Position numbers and translations under genes: made by a program. Below, piece after piece: positions 27,179-35,048 of a DNA stretch of 64,000 nt. Source of the stretch: JAUYQR01 sp963822435 (GTDB taxonomy: Bacteria; Pseudomonadota; Alphaproteobacteria; Rhodobacterales; Rhodobacteraceae); assembly GCA_963822435.1 (NCBI GenBank), contig CAWGHN010000005.1:124001-188000 (forward strand), written 5' to 3'. A model generated the notes under the pieces. The model was not told the origin of the DNA. It ran no database searches and saw nothing but the letters and a program-made list of their open reading frames with translations. Each line of letters starts with the position of its first letter. Positions within the stretch are counted from its first letter, which is position 1.

Positions 27179-27209
27179 GCGAGGCCCGACCCAATGGGCA
27201 GAGCCTCGC
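27179..27209 (-). other. Intercistronic stem-loop between pucA and pucC
   Basis: GCGAGGC (27179..27185) pairs with GCCTCGC (27203..27209), and CCC/GGG pairs extend inside the loop. Such hairpins protect the pucBA message 3' end in known puc operons. Here it lies 35 to 65 bases after the pucA stop. Confidence 0.6.
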
Positions 27210-27243
27210 CTTGGAACGCCCCCGGATCGCCCGGGTCCGTCAT

Positions 27244-27540
27244 TCAGTTCAGTGTCGCGGCGTCCGGCATCACAAGGATTGCCTTCGCGGTCGTACCGTC
27301 CGGCATCGTGACCAGAACCTGCTGCGTGCCACCCGAAATATAGGCGGCATTCTGCGACCCATCCTCGACCTGAAGTGCCGCCGTCGCGTTAAGCGGCGCG
27401 CCGACCAGGTAATTGTTGTACCAGTTGGTCTTGCTCAGCACGGCCACATGCACCGCAAACGACCCCACCGCCACGGCTGTCAGAAACAGCGGAACGCCGA
27501 CCGTCGGTTTGACCACAAGCCACATTTTCGCGTTGTTCAT
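27244..27540 (-). CDS. pucA: LH2 light-harvesting alpha subunit with C-terminal extension
   Basis: A 98-residue protein. The first ~50 residues are a typical LH2 alpha polypeptide: MNNAKMWLVVKPTVGVPLFL, a membrane helix, the bacteriochlorophyll-ligating His in SFAVHVAVL, and TNWYNNYLVG. The two residues 13 and 14 after that His, which tune the B850 band, are Tyr-Leu. R. sphaeroides has Tyr-Tyr there and B820-type antennae have Phe-Leu. About 48 extra residues follow (VEDGSQNAAYISGG through VMPDAATLN), soluble and presumably periplasmic. The ATG is 13 bases after pucB, with a GGGGGGA ribosome site. Confidence 0.93.
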   Translation of the reverse strand: MNNAKMWLVVKPTVGVPLFLTAVAVGSFAVHVAVLSKTNWYNNYLVGAPLNATAALQVEDGSQNAAYISGGTQQVLVTMPDGTTAKAILVMPDAATLN

Positions 27541-27553
27541 CTTGCGTCCCCCC

Positions 27554-27709
27554 TCAGCCAAGCCAAGGCGTTGAAACGGCAACAAGGATGTGTGCGATCA
27601 AGGCAATGACCCCGAACACCCGCGTGCCGTCGATGATGTAACTGTGCAGCTCTTCCGCTTCTCTCAGCGTCAGGCCGGTCGGCCAGACCTTATCAGGATC
27701 GTTGGACAT
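27554..27709 (-). CDS. pucB: LH2 light-harvesting beta subunit
   Basis: A 51-residue gene. The protein begins MSNDPDKVWPTGLTLREAEE and ends AHILVAVSTPWLG, aligning end to end with R. sphaeroides-type LH2 beta. His in ELHSYII is the B800-side position and His in LIAHILV ligates B850 bacteriochlorophyll. It is the first gene of the puc operon, with a ribosome site GGGAGC upstream and two PpsR/CrtJ-type sites 113 to 156 bases upstream of its ATG. Confidence 0.94.
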   Translation of the reverse strand: MSNDPDKVWPTGLTLREAEELHSYIIDGTRVFGVIALIAHILVAVSTPWLG

Positions 27710-27821
27710 GAATTGCTCCCTCCGCGCCCCGTCGTCGACTGCTTTTGGGGATGAGCTGACGACTTGCGGCCCACCCGAAACGTCGATGGCTGAAACCCGT
27801 CCGACGCCCGCAGCGACAATG

Positions 27822-27839
27822 TGTCACATCTGCTTGACA
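27822..27839. promoter_or_regulatory. PpsR/CrtJ-type site 1 (TGT-N12-ACA)
   Basis: TGT at 27822..27824 and ACA at 27837..27839 are separated by exactly 12 bases. PpsR/CrtJ represses photosynthesis genes aerobically through paired sites of this kind. The second site begins 9 bases on. Confidence 0.75.
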
Positions 27840-27847
27840 TAATCAAC

Positions 27848-27865
27848 TGTCCGATCAACTAGACA
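27848..27865. promoter_or_regulatory. PpsR/CrtJ-type site 2 (TGT-N12-ACA)
   Basis: TGT at 27848..27850 and ACA at 27863..27865. Together with site 1 it forms a closely spaced pair 8 bases apart, the arrangement that supports cooperative PpsR/CrtJ binding at puc promoters. Confidence 0.75.
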
Positions 27866-28125
27866 TTTATGTGGTGGGCCGCGTTGCGTTCGCAGGCGAT
27901 GACGTTCTAACCATCTGCTTTTTATGACTTATTCAAAGCATCCTACAGGCCCTGCCGTCGACGGTGTAATCTTGGCAGGCGGCAAAATGCGCGGAAGCCT
28001 GTCGCGCGCTCAAGACCCGCAGCCCGCGTGCAGCCTGCGTCGAATCGTCGCTGGCCCCACCGGTCACACCACCCAGGCTCCACCAAGATTTGCCGCTTGC
28101 CCGACGCTCTGCCGCGGCTAATATG

Positions 28126-28137
28126 CTAGCATGTCAA
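28126..28137. promoter_or_regulatory. GntR-type operator candidate, site 2 (variant, over a start codon)
   Basis: CTAGCATGTCAA matches CTAACATGTTAG at 9 of 12 positions and the site at 35018 at 11 of 12. It spans the ATG proposed for the first permease gene (28131), so either translation starts leaderless or the true start is downstream. Confidence 0.5.
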
Positions 28138-29234
28138 CACCCGAACAGCTTCACATCGTCACAAGCGACAGCATCTCCGAAGGCCGCAAACGGGCCGGCA
28201 AGGCGCTTATCTGGGGCACCGGCGCAATCCTCGCAGGCATCGCTCTCGCCCAGCTTGGGCAGTCGCTTGGCTGGTGGGAAACCGGCTTCTCGAACTGGCG
28301 GCCCACGCTTTATGCCTACTGCCTTTGGGCCACCGCGTTCTGCTGGGCGCAGGTGCTGATCCGGGGTGAACAGGGCAAGCGCGTGCTCTTCGTGCTTCCG
28401 GCCGCCTTATTCGTGATCTCGCTCACGGTGTTCCCACTTTTGTTTGGCCTTCTCATAGCGTTTTCAAACTGGAACCTTTCCAACCCCGACGGGCGCCAGT
28501 TCAATGGCCTCGCCAACGTCATCCAGATGTGGAACGACCCGTTCTACTGGAACGCGCTTTTGAACATGGTCTGGTATACGCTGGCCATCTTCATCGAATA
28601 CGCCATCGCCTTCGGCCTGGCGCTTCTGCTGAACGGTGAGATCCGCGCCCGGAAATTCTTTCGCGTGGCCTTTCTGCTGCCTTTGATGCTGTCACCCGTC
28701 GCAGTAAGCTGGATGATCGGCAAATCCATGCTCGAGGCGCGCTTTGGACCCCTTGCCCGGCTTGGCCGCTGGCTGGGTTGGGACAACCCATCGTTCTTCG
28801 GCTCGCCCGAGGTTGCCAAGCTGACCATCATGATCATGGACGCCTGGACCTTCATCCCCTTCATGATGATTATGCTGCTGGCAGGCCTACAGGCGATCCC
28901 GAAAGAACTGACCGAGGCCAGCAAGGTAGACGGCGCAACCGGCTGGAAAAGTTTCTGGGAGATCATTTTTCCCTTGATGCTGCCGGTGTCGATCACGGCC
29001 ATCCTGATCCGCATCATCTTCAAGCTGAAACTGGCCGACATCGTGATCAACGTCACCTCCGGCGGACCGGGCGGGGCCACCGATACCGTCACCAGCTTCA
29101 TCTTCCGCGAATACCGTGACCGCTCGAACGTCGGTTACGGCACGATGCTGGCGATGGTCTACCTTGTCATCATCATCGTCGCGATGACCTTCCTGATGAA
29201 ATTCGCAGCCCGCTGGACGAGGCCGCAAACATGA
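28131..29234 (+). CDS. CUT1 sugar ABC transporter permease (MalF/UgpA-like)
   Basis: A 367-residue inner-membrane permease with about eight helices. Two N-terminal helices (IWGTGAILAGIALAQLG, YAYCLWATAFCWAQVLI) precede the conserved core that begins VLFVLPAALFVISLTVFPLL. The coupling motif is EASKVDGATGWKSFWEIIFP. The proposed ATG at 28131 lies inside an operator-like sequence with no ribosome site, so the start is uncertain. It overlaps the next permease by 4 bases (ATGA). Confidence 0.88.
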   Translation: MSTPEQLHIVTSDSISEGRKRAGKALIWGTGAILAGIALAQLGQSLGWWETGFSNWRPTLYAYCLWATAFCWAQVLIRGEQGKRVLFVLPAALFVISLTVFPLLFGLLIAFSNWNLSNPDGRQFNGLANVIQMWNDPFYWNALLNMVWYTLAIFIEYAIAFGLALLLNGEIRARKFFRVAFLLPLMLSPVAVSWMIGKSMLEARFGPLARLGRWLGWDNPSFFGSPEVAKLTIMIMDAWTFIPFMMIMLLAGLQAIPKELTEASKVDGATGWKSFWEIIFPLMLPVSITAILIRIIFKLKLADIVINVTSGGPGGATDTVTSFIFREYRDRSNVGYGTMLAMVYLVIIIVAMTFLMKFAARWTRPQT

Positions 29235-30163
29235 GCGCCCCGACGACAGAAACAGCGATCTTCAAGGACAGCGAGGCGGATCGCAGCTTTCGCGGCAAGT
29301 GGTTCGCGAACCGGCTGGTTGTCTATGGCGTCCTGCTTCTCTGGGCGTTCATCTGCCTGTTTCCGATCTACTGGACCGCGACAACCAGCTTCAAGATGGC
29401 GCCCAATGTGATGAAGGGCAACCTGATCCCTTGGGTCGATTTTCAACCCGCATGGCTTGGCTGGCGGTCTCTGGGCTTGTCGCCCGACACGATCGGGGCG
29501 GACTCGACGGTGCGGGACGAATTCATGAAGCGCTTTGCCAATTCGGTGGTGGTCTCGCTTACCTCGTCGGCGTTGGCGGTGATGATGGGGTCGCTGGCGG
29601 CTTACGGGCTTAGCCGGTTTCGCTACAAGTTCGCCTGGATGAAGAACGACGACATCTCGTTCTTCTTTCTGTCGCAGCTGATCCTGCCGCCCGTGGTGCT
29701 CGCGTTGCCGTTCCTGGTGCTTTACAAGGAACTTGCGCTTTTGGACACGCGGGTCGGGTTGATCCTGCTCTATACGCTGAGCGTGCTGCCGATCGTGATC
29801 TGGATCATGAAGGATCAGTTTTCCTCGATCCCGACCGAGCTGGAAGAGGCGGCGATGGTGGATGGGCTTGGGATCTGGGGGGCGTTCCTGACGATCATCC
29901 TGCCGATAGCCCTGCCGGGCATGGTCGCCGCGTTCATCCTGAGCCTGGTGCTGACGTGGAACGAATACTTCTTCGCCGCCCTTCTGACCTCGACCCATGC
30001 CAATACGTTGCCGGTGATGGTGGCGAGCCAGACGGGCAGTCAGGGGATCAGCTGGTGGTCGATGGCGGCGCTTTCGTTCGCGGCGATCCTGCCCCTGATC
30101 GTGATCGGGGTGACGCTGGAGCGGTTCATCATCAAGGGCATGGCGGCCGGTGCGGTGAAGTGA
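29231..30163 (+). CDS. CUT1 sugar ABC transporter permease (MalG/UgpE-like)
   Basis: A 310-residue permease, partner of the upstream one. Helix 1 is LVVYGVLLLWAFICLFPIYW. The coupling motif is EEAAMVDGLGIWGAFLTIILP, followed by LSLVLTWNEYFFAALLT, and it ends in the typical ERFIIKGMAAGAVK. It starts with an ATGA overlap. A perfect orphan palindrome begins right after its stop codon, followed by a second FucU-type gene. Confidence 0.9.
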   Translation: MSAPTTETAIFKDSEADRSFRGKWFANRLVVYGVLLLWAFICLFPIYWTATTSFKMAPNVMKGNLIPWVDFQPAWLGWRSLGLSPDTIGADSTVRDEFMKRFANSVVVSLTSSALAVMMGSLAAYGLSRFRYKFAWMKNDDISFFFLSQLILPPVVLALPFLVLYKELALLDTRVGLILLYTLSVLPIVIWIMKDQFSSIPTELEEAAMVDGLGIWGAFLTIILPIALPGMVAAFILSLVLTWNEYFFAALLTSTHANTLPVMVASQTGSQGISWWSMAALSFAAILPLIVIGVTLERFIIKGMAAGAVK

Positions 30164-30180
30164 TGTCCCACCGTGGGACA
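30164..30180. promoter_or_regulatory. Orphan palindrome TGTCCCAC-N-GTGGGACA, copy 2
   Basis: A perfect dyad starting at the base after the permease stop codon, 77 bases upstream of the FucU-like gene. A TTAACG motif lies about 50 bases further on, as it does downstream of copy 1. Confidence 0.6.
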
Positions 30181-30257
30181 TGGCCACCGATCCAGCCATA
30201 TCAGGGGCTTGCAGTCCTGCGTTCAGGGTTTCTTAACGTCTTGGGAGATGCGCGACG

Positions 30258-30713
30258 ATGCTGAAGGGGATCGACCAGCGGCTGTCGGCCGAGATCGTCC
30301 ACGCCCTGATGCTGATGGGGCATGGCGATGATCTGGTGCTGGCGGACGTGAACCATCCTGCCGCGTCGATCGCCAAGGACACCACCTATGGCAAGCTGGT
30401 CGACATGGCGGGCTGCGACATTCCGACGGCGGCGCGGGCGATCCTGAGCCTGATGCCGCTGGATACCTTTGTGCCTGCACCCATTGCCCGTATGCAGGTG
30501 GTGGGCGATCCGGCGGCGGACATGCCGGTGTTTGCCCGGATGCAGGCGGTGGCGGACGCTGCCGAGGGCCGCCGGGTGGAGATGCAGGCGCTGGAGCGGT
30601 TCGAGTTCTATGCCGCCGCGCGCAAGGCCTTCGTCATCATCCGCACCGCCGACAGCGGGCCATATGGCTGCTTTATCCTGAAGAAGGGCGTGATCGACCT
30701 GCCGGCGCTTTGA
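30258..30713 (+). CDS. RbsD/FucU family sugar mutarotase (paralogue 2)
   Basis: A 151-residue paralogue of the protein at 21471. It starts MLKGIDQRLSAEIVHALMLMGHGD with the same GHGD active-site motif, has LMPLDTFVPAP, and ends GPYGCFILKKGVIDL. It follows the two CUT1 permease genes after 94 bases that hold a palindrome. Two FucU-like mutarotases in one sugar cluster suggest two different sugars or anomeric steps. Confidence 0.88.
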   Translation: MLKGIDQRLSAEIVHALMLMGHGDDLVLADVNHPAASIAKDTTYGKLVDMAGCDIPTAARAILSLMPLDTFVPAPIARMQVVGDPAADMPVFARMQAVADAAEGRRVEMQALERFEFYAAARKAFVIIRTADSGPYGCFILKKGVIDLPAL

Positions 30714-30769
30714 GCGTTGGCGGCGGGTGCCTCCGGCGGGGATGGTTCGACAATGGGAAACCTGAAGGG

Positions 30770-31501
30770 TCAGGAAAGCCCGAGAGCCTTGGTCATGTGG
30801 GCCAGTGCCAGGGCCACGCCGGTTTCGCCGTAGGCTGCTGTTGCTTCGGGCGCGGTTTCGGTGAACCAGTGGCCGCCTTCAAGCGCGCGGGTCATGTCGA
30901 CGGTTTCGGGGGCAAGGGCCAACATCAGGGCGGTTTCGCCGATACCGGCATGGTCGAAGGGGAAATCGGCGCCTTTGGGGAACAGGGGGTGGATGCGGAC
31001 CCAGTTGAACGGGTCGGCCCCGGCGGCGTGCTGGGCGTAGTAATCCTGCATGGCGCGGTCGCCCCACCAGCCGGGGCCGCGCGACTGCTCCAGATACCGG
31101 AAGGTGGCGTTGCGGGCGGCAAGGCGGAAGGCGAGGTCGGTCGGCATCCCTTGGGCGAAGTTTTCCGACTGGTGATGGATGACACCGTGGATGTTGCGAA
31201 AGCCGGTTTTCAGGAGCGCGGCGAACAATGCCTCGGCCATCGGCAGGAAGGTCGCCGGATCTATGTGCAACGTGCCGGCACCGGGGCCAGCGACAGCATG
31301 GGAGGCCGCGCCATAGGCGAAGGGCGGCAGGACGAGGGTGCGCTCGCCAAGGCGTTTCAGCGTTTCGGTGACGATGAGGAGATCAACCCCGGCTGGCAGG
31401 TGTTCACCGTGGTATTCCATCACGCCGATGGGCAGCACGACGGGGGTATTGGCCGCGATAGCCGCTGCGATCTGGTGCGGGCGGAGGTGGGAGAAGTGCA
31501 T
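30770..31501 (-). CDS. Creatininase family protein
   Basis: A 243-residue protein of the creatininase / mycofactocin MftE / FAPy-deformylase family. The metal-binding motif is LPIGVMEYHGEHLPAGVD (Glu, His, Asp ligands), with HHQSENFAQG and DHAGIGETALML further on; the Glu in IGETAL is also a usual ligand. Family members are amidohydrolases acting on cyclic amides, but in sugar clusters their role is unknown. I chose the ATG at 31501. It is the last gene of the SgcQ-M42-FGGY operon, 86 bases after the kinase. Confidence 0.82.
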   Translation of the reverse strand: MHFSHLRPHQIAAAIAANTPVVLPIGVMEYHGEHLPAGVDLLIVTETLKRLGERTLVLPPFAYGAASHAVAGPGAGTLHIDPATFLPMAEALFAALLKTGFRNIHGVIHHQSENFAQGMPTDLAFRLAARNATFRYLEQSRGPGWWGDRAMQDYYAQHAAGADPFNWVRIHPLFPKGADFPFDHAGIGETALMLALAPETVDMTRALEGGHWFTETAPEATAAYGETGVALALAHMTKALGLS

Positions 31502-31587
31502 GTCAGGACCGATTGGCCGAAGGCGCGCACCGGACGTCAATGCGCGCGGCGCGGGCTGCGACACCCACGCATCGGGGCAAGAGACCC

Positions 31588-33060
31588 CTACCCCAGCGCA
31601 TGGGCGATATCCTTTGTCTGGGCGTAGAGCGCCTTCCACAGCGGGTATTGCCTGTCGTAGGCGGCGGTGGGGTCCGGCGTCACGGTGCGGGCGACCGGGT
31701 TCCAGCGCGTGATCTCGTCCGGCATCACCGCGCCGATGGCGACGGCGGCAAGGAAGGCGTCGCCGTAGCTGGCGCCCATGGTCTTTTCGCACACCAGTTG
31801 CGGGGTGCGGGCGATATCCGAGGTGGCCTGCATCCAGACCGCGTTCTGCGTGCCGCCGCCCACGGCAAGGACGCGGGAGGGCGTGGCGTCAAGCTCGCGG
31901 TAGGTATCAAAGACATGCGCGGTGCCCATTGCGATGCCTTCGAGGGCGGCGCGGAACAGGTCGGCGCGGGTGTGGGTGAGATCGAGGCCGAAGAACGCGC
32001 CCTTGGCCTGCGCATCGTGGATCGGGGTGCGTTCGCCGGAAAAATACGGCAGGCAGAGGAGGCCCTTGGCGCCCTTTGGGCTTTGCGCCGCCTCGGCCGC
32101 GAGGGTGGCGAAATCGGTGTCGCGGGCCAGTTGGTCGCGAAACCAGTGGGTGAGGGTGCCGGAGGTGGCGAGGCCCGCCATCGACGCGTGGGCCCCGGGG
32201 AACAGCCAGGGGGCATACCACAGGCGCGGGTCGCGCACGGGAGCGGCCGTGACCTGGATGATGAAGATGGTGGAGCCGTACATCAGCATCATCTCGCCGG
32301 GGACTTGCACGCCGACGCTGACCGCCTCGGCCGCGGCGTCGATGGTGCCGCAGGTGACGGGGGTGCCGGGCGCAAGGCCGGTTTCGGCGGCGGCGGCGGC
32401 GGTGACGTGGCCCGCAATGTCGGTGGACCACATCAGGTCGGGCAGGTGCGTGAGCGGCAGGATGTCGGCCAGCGCATCGGTCCAGGCCAGGCGGTTCACG
32501 TCGTAGAGCGGCGAGAAGTTGGCGGCGGTGTAGTGGTCGATGACGTACTGCCCGGTCAGTTTCCAGGTGAGGTAGCTGGTGGAGGTGAGGACCTTGGCGG
32601 TGCGGGCGAAGAGGTCGGGGTGGGTTTCGCGGAGCCAGAGGATCTTTGGCCCGACGGACTGCGAGGTGAGCGCGTTGCCGCAGGTGGCAAGGATGCGGTC
32701 CTGGCCAACGCTGGCATTGAGGGCGGCGATCTGATCGCTTGCGCGGGTGTCGACGCCGTAGAGGACGCCGTTCATCAAAGGCGCGCCCTTGGCGTCCACC
32801 GGCAGCATGCAGGGGCCGATGGCCGAGGTGGCGACGGCGCGGATGCGTTTGGGGCCCAGCCCCGATTTCGCCAGCAATTCGCGCGTGACATGGACGAAAT
32901 CGCCCCACCAGTCTTCGTCGGCGCGGTGTTCGGCCCAGCCAGGGCGCGGCACGATCATCTTGTGCGGGCGGCTGGCGATGGCGGTGATGGTGCCATCGTC
33001 GGCGACGAGGGTGCCTTTCGTCTCGAAGGTGCCGATGTCGATGCCGAGGGTGTGGGTCAT
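31588..33060 (-). CDS. FGGY family carbohydrate kinase
   Basis: A 490-residue kinase. The N-terminal phosphate-1 motif is LGIDIGTFETKGTLV. The substrate-side Asp is in CGTIDAAAEAVSVG. The C-terminal adenosine motif is LAVGGGTQNAVWMQATSDI, with GASYGDAFLAAVA after it. Length fits xylulokinases and relatives that phosphorylate ketoses or polyols. The ATG overlaps the stop of the M42 gene (33057..33060, ATGA). The sugar is not determined by sequence. Confidence 0.9.
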   Translation of the reverse strand: MTHTLGIDIGTFETKGTLVADDGTITAIASRPHKMIVPRPGWAEHRADEDWWGDFVHVTRELLAKSGLGPKRIRAVATSAIGPCMLPVDAKGAPLMNGVLYGVDTRASDQIAALNASVGQDRILATCGNALTSQSVGPKILWLRETHPDLFARTAKVLTSTSYLTWKLTGQYVIDHYTAANFSPLYDVNRLAWTDALADILPLTHLPDLMWSTDIAGHVTAAAAAETGLAPGTPVTCGTIDAAAEAVSVGVQVPGEMMLMYGSTIFIIQVTAAPVRDPRLWYAPWLFPGAHASMAGLATSGTLTHWFRDQLARDTDFATLAAEAAQSPKGAKGLLCLPYFSGERTPIHDAQAKGAFFGLDLTHTRADLFRAALEGIAMGTAHVFDTYRELDATPSRVLAVGGGTQNAVWMQATSDIARTPQLVCEKTMGASYGDAFLAAVAIGAVMPDEITRWNPVARTVTPDPTAAYDRQYPLWKALYAQTKDIAHALG

Positions 33061-34145
33061 GCGTGGCGGGAGAGCTGGAGCGCGGGGGTGATGTGGTCAA
33101 GCGCGGTGTCAAGGAGGGTGGTGAGGGCGTCGAGGTCGGTCAGGTCGACGACTTCGAGCGAGGAGTGGGAGTAGCGCATCGGAAAGCCCACATCGAGGCA
33201 GGCGATGCCTTCGGGGCCCATGAACTGAAGGTAGGACAGGTCGGTCAGCGCGCCGGTGTGGGCAGAGCGTTGCAGGGGCAGGCTGGCGGCGGTGGCGGCG
33301 GTTTCCATCAGGCGGACAAGGGCGGGATGCGGGATGATGCCGTTCAGGGTGCCACGGCCGTGGAAGGAATACAGCGAGATGCCGGGGCCGCCGCCCAGGG
33401 TGACGTCGCCGCGGGTGGTCATGTCGGGCGTGTCGCAGGCGAGGAGGAGGTCGATCTGCAGCGCGATGGCGGGCTGGAGGGCGGTGGCGGCGGGCAGGAC
33501 GCCGCGGAGGTTGAACTCTTCCTGCACCGACCAGACGAGGTGGAGGGTGGGGCCGGGTTTGGCTTGGCGGGCCTTCGCGAGGGCGAGGAGGACGGCGCAA
33601 CCGGCGCGGTCGTCGACCGAGGTGCCGGCGAGGCGGGGGCCGTGGAGGGGCACGACGCGGGGCAGGTAGGTGACGGGGGTGCCGATGCGGATGCCTGCCG
33701 CCTCGGCCTGGGCCTTTGAGGCGAAGCCTGCGTCGACGTAGAGGTCGGCGTAGGGCAGGACCTTGTATTTCTCATCCGGGGTGGTGGCGTGATGGGATTT
33801 GTTGGCGATGACACCGGGGATGTCGGCCTGGTCGGTAGACAGGACCACGGCCTGCGCGGGAAGCGCGCGTTCGGGGACGCCGCCGAGGCGTTCGAGGCGA
33901 ATGAGGCCGGTGGGTTCGATCTTGCGCACGATGAAGCCAAGCTGGTCCATGTGGGTGAAGATCATCACCGAAGGCAGTGCCGGGTCGCCGGGGATGGTGC
34001 AGGAGAGGTTGCCGAGTCGGTCGGAGGTGTGGGGCAGACCCATGCTGTCGAGATGGGCGGCGATGGCGCGGGCCACGCGCGCCTCGTAGCCCGAAAGGCC
34101 GGGGATCAGCATCAGTTCGGTCAGAAGGTCGCGCATCGGCGGCAT
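33057..34145 (-). CDS. M42 family metallopeptidase-like protein (SgcX-like)
   Basis: A 362-residue co-catalytic zinc fold. Metal-site motifs are FTHMDQLGF (His), GTSVDDRAGCAVLL (bridging Asp), SVQEEFNLRG (catalytic Glu and ligand Glu), LACDTPD (Asp) and the C-terminal RYSHSSLE (His). M42 enzymes are aminopeptidases, but in the E. coli sgc sugar cluster the homologue SgcX sits beside SgcQ, exactly the neighbour found here. I infer a role on a sugar conjugate rather than a peptide. The start overlaps the SgcQ-like stop by one base (TGATG); an ATG at 34136 is also possible. Confidence 0.85.
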   Translation of the reverse strand: MPPMRDLLTELMLIPGLSGYEARVARAIAAHLDSMGLPHTSDRLGNLSCTIPGDPALPSVMIFTHMDQLGFIVRKIEPTGLIRLERLGGVPERALPAQAVVLSTDQADIPGVIANKSHHATTPDEKYKVLPYADLYVDAGFASKAQAEAAGIRIGTPVTYLPRVVPLHGPRLAGTSVDDRAGCAVLLALAKARQAKPGPTLHLVWSVQEEFNLRGVLPAATALQPAIALQIDLLLACDTPDMTTRGDVTLGGGPGISLYSFHGRGTLNGIIPHPALVRLMETAATAASLPLQRSAHTGALTDLSYLQFMGPEGIACLDVGFPMRYSHSSLEVVDLTDLDALTTLLDTALDHITPALQLSRHA

Positions 34146-34957
34146 CAGTGGCCCCCCCGTGCGGCGCGGGCGCGGTCCATGAAATCGCGGGCGCGGTCGG
34201 GGTCGACGGCGGCCCAGGTGTCGCCGCCGACCTTGAGCGCGGAGCCGACGATGCAGCCGTCGGCGATGCGCAGGACATCGGCGACGGTGGCGTGCTTGAC
34301 GCCGGTGTTGGCGAGGACGGGGGTGGTGGGCAGGACGCGCTTCACGGCCTCGAGATCCTCCATCCGCGCGGCCTCGCCGGTGATGGCGCCGGAGACGAGG
34401 ACGGCGTCGGGGACGGAAGAAAACACCGCCGAGCGCGCGCGGTCGGGCAAGGAACGCGGGTCGAGCGAGCCCGCAAATTCCGCCGAGACGTTGTAAAGCG
34501 TGGCCACGCCCCCAGCCCCGAGCCGCGCGCCGTAACGGCGCGCAGCACCGGCGTCGGGTGACCAGAGACCCATGTCGGAAGCGTAGGTGCCGGTAAAAAT
34601 CTCGCGCACGAAGGCCGCGCCCGTCGCCGCGGCCAATGCCATCGTGGCCATCGGATCCCACAGCACGTTGACGCCGAAGGGCACGGTGATGCGGCCGCGC
34701 AAGCGCCCGACGACATAGGCCATCGCGGCGGTGGAGGCGGTGTCGACCTTCAGTTCATACGGCCGGTCATTTTCGTTGCCGAACATCACGGCATCGACGC
34801 CTGCCGCCTGCAATGCATCAAGATCGGCACTGGCAGCGGCAAGGATGCCGTCCATTCCGGCCGCCCCGTCATGGAGGGGCGTGCCGGGCAGCGCGCCAAG
34901 GTGAACCATCGCGATCACGGGTTTGCCCGCGCCGAAAACCTGCTGAAACCGTGTCAT
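34145..34957 (-). CDS. BtpA/SgcQ family TIM-barrel protein
   Basis: A 270-residue protein that begins MTRFQQVFGAGKPVIAMVHLGALPGTP; the VHLGALPG stretch is the family hallmark. GVDAVMFGNENDRPY, FGVNVLWDP and VREIFTGTYASDMGLW follow around the barrel, and LANTGVKHATVADVLRIADG near the end fits a phosphate-binding site. Family names come from cyanobacterial BtpA (photosystem I) and E. coli SgcQ; the biochemical activity is not established. It is the first gene of the operon with M42, FGGY kinase and creatininase genes. A GntR operator candidate lies 61 bases upstream. Confidence 0.88.
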   Translation of the reverse strand: MTRFQQVFGAGKPVIAMVHLGALPGTPLHDGAAGMDGILAAASADLDALQAAGVDAVMFGNENDRPYELKVDTASTAAMAYVVGRLRGRITVPFGVNVLWDPMATMALAAATGAAFVREIFTGTYASDMGLWSPDAGAARRYGARLGAGGVATLYNVSAEFAGSLDPRSLPDRARSAVFSSVPDAVLVSGAITGEAARMEDLEAVKRVLPTTPVLANTGVKHATVADVLRIADGCIVGSALKVGGDTWAAVDPDRARDFMDRARAARGGH

Positions 34958-35017
34958 TGCATCCTCCGCTGCGGGGGAGGCTAGCGTGAAAGCGGTTGGT
35001 CTGGAAGCACCGTCATA

Positions 35018-35029
35018 CTAGCATGTCAG
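35018..35029. promoter_or_regulatory. GntR-type operator candidate, site 3 (variant)
   Basis: CTAGCATGTCAG matches the perfect palindrome CTAACATGTTAG at 10 of 12 positions. It lies between the divergent SgcQ-like operon (start 34957) and the aldo/keto reductase (start 35049). A weaker relative, CTAGCGTGAAAG, is at 34981..34992. Confidence 0.6.
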
Positions 35030-35048
35030 TGATTTTCAGGAGAACGCG

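Larger units (their letters stand above)
27710..28130. other. Regulatory region between the puc operon and the sugar permease genes
   Basis: A divergent intergenic region of about 420 bases. The puc side holds two TGT-N12-ACA sites. The permease side ends in a GntR-operator-like sequence at the start codon. The plus-strand frame 27924..28121 is open but gives a protein with no recognisable features and no ribosome site; I do not accept it as a gene. Confidence 0.6.

Noticed and set aside
27924..28121. A 65-codon plus-strand frame in the puc/permease intergenic region
   Set aside because: No ribosome site and no recognisable sequence; it lies in regulatory DNA.
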